NCBI RefSeq assembly: GCF_964204865.1
Contig: NC_135252.1
Coordinates: forward strand, 15,769,383 to 15,833,382
DNA: 64,000 bases
Direction: 5' to 3'
Source: Styela clava
Lineage: Eukaryota; Chordata; Ascidiacea; Stolidobranchia; Styelidae
Part shown: positions 61,459 through 64,000 of the stretch, in pieces
Position numbering within the stretch: the first letter of the stretch is position 1
Layout: the number at the start of each line of letters is the position of its first letter
Notes under the pieces: model-generated
Seen by the model: only the letters and a program-made list of their open reading frames with translations
Database searches by the model: none
Told to the model about the DNA's origin: nothing
Position numbers and translations under genes: made by a program

Positions 61459-61480
61459 AACAGGGGTTCTCAACACGCGG
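61459..61480. mobile_element. Solitary hAT-like terminus
   Basis: CAGGGGTTCTCAACACGCGG is a typical hAT end followed by CTCGC. No partner end was found within the window. Confidence 0.3.
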
Positions 61481-63540
61481 CTCGCACTACCCTTAGTAAA
61501 ACGGCGAATACAAAAGTACAAATACGCCCCTTCTCTGCGAAGACAAAACATAAATCGCCAATTTGGCTGTTTTTCGGGTCCAGTATGAACCTGAAACCGA
61601 AACAAAGTGTGTGGTCCAAAGACGCAGGATTAAAGTATAGCCATTATCTTGAATAATTTTTAAAATATGATATTTTCACAACTGTTAAATTACAAACTTC
61701 TAGTCGACAAAAATCTTTTCGTGACAAATATGTCAGTTGTATGTATATCCTTCATTAGAATCGAATCAATCGAATACGCTTAACTATCAATAAAAAACGT
61801 TTTTGAATTTTCGATTCTGCATAGCGATAACATTATTCGTCTCATTGATGAGATAATAAAACGAGGCGGAATATCTATAGCACGACAATTACAATTTATA
61901 ACTAAATATGGAAAAATAATTCATTCGTGCATGAATTTTGCTAATATTATCACTATCAACGAGTTTTACAAGACAATTTCACTAATAAAACAAATGTTTA
62001 AATTACTAGAAGATCCATGCGACATATATACTTACGACAGACTTGAATTCCATTTTCCAAAATATCTTTACTTCTGATGTATCGCAAAACGTTTACAAAT
62101 ATGTTTTACTGGTTGCTTGAAATTTATTAAATATTATTTTTATCTATAAATCAGTAAACCTGGGAGTGAAACCAAAAGTAATTAGTGTTATAGATTAGGC
62201 CTTTGTGATAAAAAATGAAACGTTTAAAATGAAAAAAATATATATAGATAAAATTATTAATAATGAATGAGTCCATGAAATGCTCTACAAAGAAAATTTG
62301 CTCAATACAATGTAACTCGTATTCACTCAGAAGTAAATCAGAGTCATCTTTGAGCAAAGTAACGGGCGGCTACCCGTACCAAGAAGTACTGAAACTACGT
62401 GACAAACCAGCAGCAAATGCCAATCGACGCAAGGCATGAGGCAGTTTAAGTTAACGAGCCCGAAAAAAAGCAATGAGTAATTGAAGATAAACTTTGGGGT
62501 ATAACCCGCGGAGAATATTTATATAAGTTGAAAGAACTTCTTCGGAAGCCAATGTTAAATTTATTGTTAAAGAAATCTACGGCAAAATTTTTCATTTTGA
62601 GCTCGTTGTCGAAAATGTATATTCCGGTATAATTTCCCATCTCCGTTTGATCTCATTCATTCACTATCACATCAATGATATCGCGATAACACATTTTGCC
62701 ACGCAAATTTGTAGCAATCTCTTCTGACGAGGAGTAACCTAGTTGGCACATGTCATTTTAAAGTCATCGAGGTTTACATTTTTCTTGATGTCATCGCGAA
62801 AATGCGATATGACGTCCTAGCTATAGATGATCATCAATGCGTATACCAATTATTCTCACGGCTCTCAAGATGGTGCTTCGTACCAGAAGTGGTGGCGTAC
62901 TGCGCAAAATCGGTATTAATGTTACCTTTTATATATGGGTATCAAGCTTCCAGCAAACATATCCAAATAATGGCAAAACAATTATCTATAATGAAATATG
63001 AATGAATATTGTCAAAAATATTTTAGAAAATAAATTAAACAACAGAAACAAAATAATCAGTTTCTTCGAAATTCAATGACTCACAAAACGCGTGATATAT
63101 CATTCAGGGTTGTAACTTGTGTCTGTACACTCGGCCAAATCCAGAATGACGTAGCACGCTTGGGTCAATGTATTCCATTTTCTACGATGCTGTCAAGTAC
63201 AGGCACGCTCCATTACCTTCGGAAATTGAATAAATGAATAATAACTAGCCATAATTGAAACATTGCGCACCACAACACGGTTTAGCACTAAAATATATCT
63301 AGTATACAGTTAAGTTAATTTAAGTTGTCGCTTTTAATAAGATTTTTACTTTAAAAACGACTGCTGCGGTCCCGATAGAATGAGGTATTTTTTGTAAATA
63401 TAAAATCTCATAATGTAATTGAATAACTTGGCCAGGCGTTCCGATCCGATATCGTTAATTTCTGCGGTGAGCATCAGTACCGATTATGTAAAATTACCAA
63501 TTACGATTGAATTTTCCGGTCCATGTTCATGCTTCCGAAA

Positions 63541-63680
63541 GCAAATAACTAACTAATCCCATAACCGACATGGAATGGTACCTGGACGAGAGACCGTGGT
63601 TCGCCATATGGTTAAGCCGTCTTATCGACGTTCCTCTTCCCTGGGATAAATATGTAAATCCTATCCTATCCTATTTGAAA
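63541..63680. repeat. Possible SINE or LINE 3' end with a CCTAT tail
   Basis: A more GC-balanced stretch (GACGAGAGACCGTGGTTCGC, TGGTTAAGCCGTC) ends in three CCTAT-type repeats near 63660-63676. This is the usual look of a short retroelement with a microsatellite tail. No promoter boxes could be placed firmly. Confidence 0.3.
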
Positions 63681-64000
63681 AGCGAAATATGTACAACTGT
63701 CATACAATAAAATATGCGGATTTCCAGAATGCTTTTTATTTGCTCAAATCTATCCTGATTTCCAGATTTTAATTGGGTTGTCAATTGGCGAGATGAATAT
63801 GGGAGATATTAGCTTTCCAATTTGATTGATCTAATACCGATATAATCAATAGATGAATACCGATGTATCGGCACAAAGGATTTGTTTTGATAAGCCCAAT
63901 AAGTACTGATAAATACAAATCTACAACTGACAGTTTCTAGATTATATTAAAAGCACAGTAATTTCAATAATACATGTAATACATATGAAAATACCCAACT

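Larger units (their letters stand above)
60621..64000. other. Intergenic or upstream of the peptide gene
   Basis: No exon with coding character was found on either strand. Contains a solitary hAT end (61459) and a possible short retroelement (63541-63680). Any 5' UTR exon and promoter of the minus-strand peptide gene would be here. Confidence 0.4.

Noticed and set aside
1-64000. Search for tRNA, rRNA, CRISPR or bacterial-type operon features
   Set aside because: No cloverleaf, rRNA or regular spacer array was seen. The spliced genes show a eukaryotic nuclear genome.

Overview
This is an AT-rich eukaryotic window. All genes have introns with GT-AG borders (one GC-AG), and there are no operons. 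The gene content is a deuterostome-type ITIH family (VIT + vWA) with C-terminal CUB domains, AT-rich introns of roughly 0.1-4 kb, hAT-type and foldback transposons, and small lineage-specific secreted families. This fits an invertebrate deuterostome best, probably a tunicate. The taxon is inference. All exons below were read by eye from splice borders, phase continuity and comparison between paralogs.

Region 1 (1-40,490) is a tandem array of three ITIH-like genes on the + strand. Copy 1 (2125-11089, 5' exons outside the window) carries at least four independent lesions and looks like a pseudogene. Copy 2 (12698-26483, about 1043 aa in my model) and copy 3 (28627-40446, about 1026 aa) are open throughout. 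Each has a signal peptide, a VIT domain, a vWA domain with a complete MIDAS, the ITIH core after vWA, a variable linker, a degenerate CUB and a canonical C-terminal CUB. The linker is built from small symmetric phase-1 exons. It differs in every copy: 24-nt proline-rich microexons (copy 1), a collagen-like Gly-X-Y exon (copy 2), and a Thr-rich stretch (copy 3). A block of about 5.4 kb (1-5470 against 15054-20510) is much more similar between copies 1 and 2 than the rest of the duplication, which suggests a recent conversion or second duplication.

Region 2 (41,833-57,858) holds four tandem paralogs (A-D, + strand) of a small, acidic, signal-peptide-bearing family that I do not recognise. All four share one five-exon skeleton, including an invariant 25-nt second exon. 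The proteins end in KEEL, RIEL, KDEL and KEEL. Signal peptide plus KDEL-like tail points to soluble ER-lumen residents, and this is the best candidate for an undescribed system here.

Region 3 (59,787-60,620, - strand) is a two-exon gene for a small secreted precursor with an RRKR processing site. Two Cys-rich segments (C-x4-C-x2-C and C-x2-C-x3-C) flank that site. The rest of the window is intergenic DNA with transposon relics: a complete 1.76-kb hAT element in an intron of copy 3, a hAT MITE nested in another repeat in copy 2, an ACATTTGAACCC-ended MITE, three foldback MITEs carrying CAAGATGGCG-type motifs, and a decayed hAT transposase.
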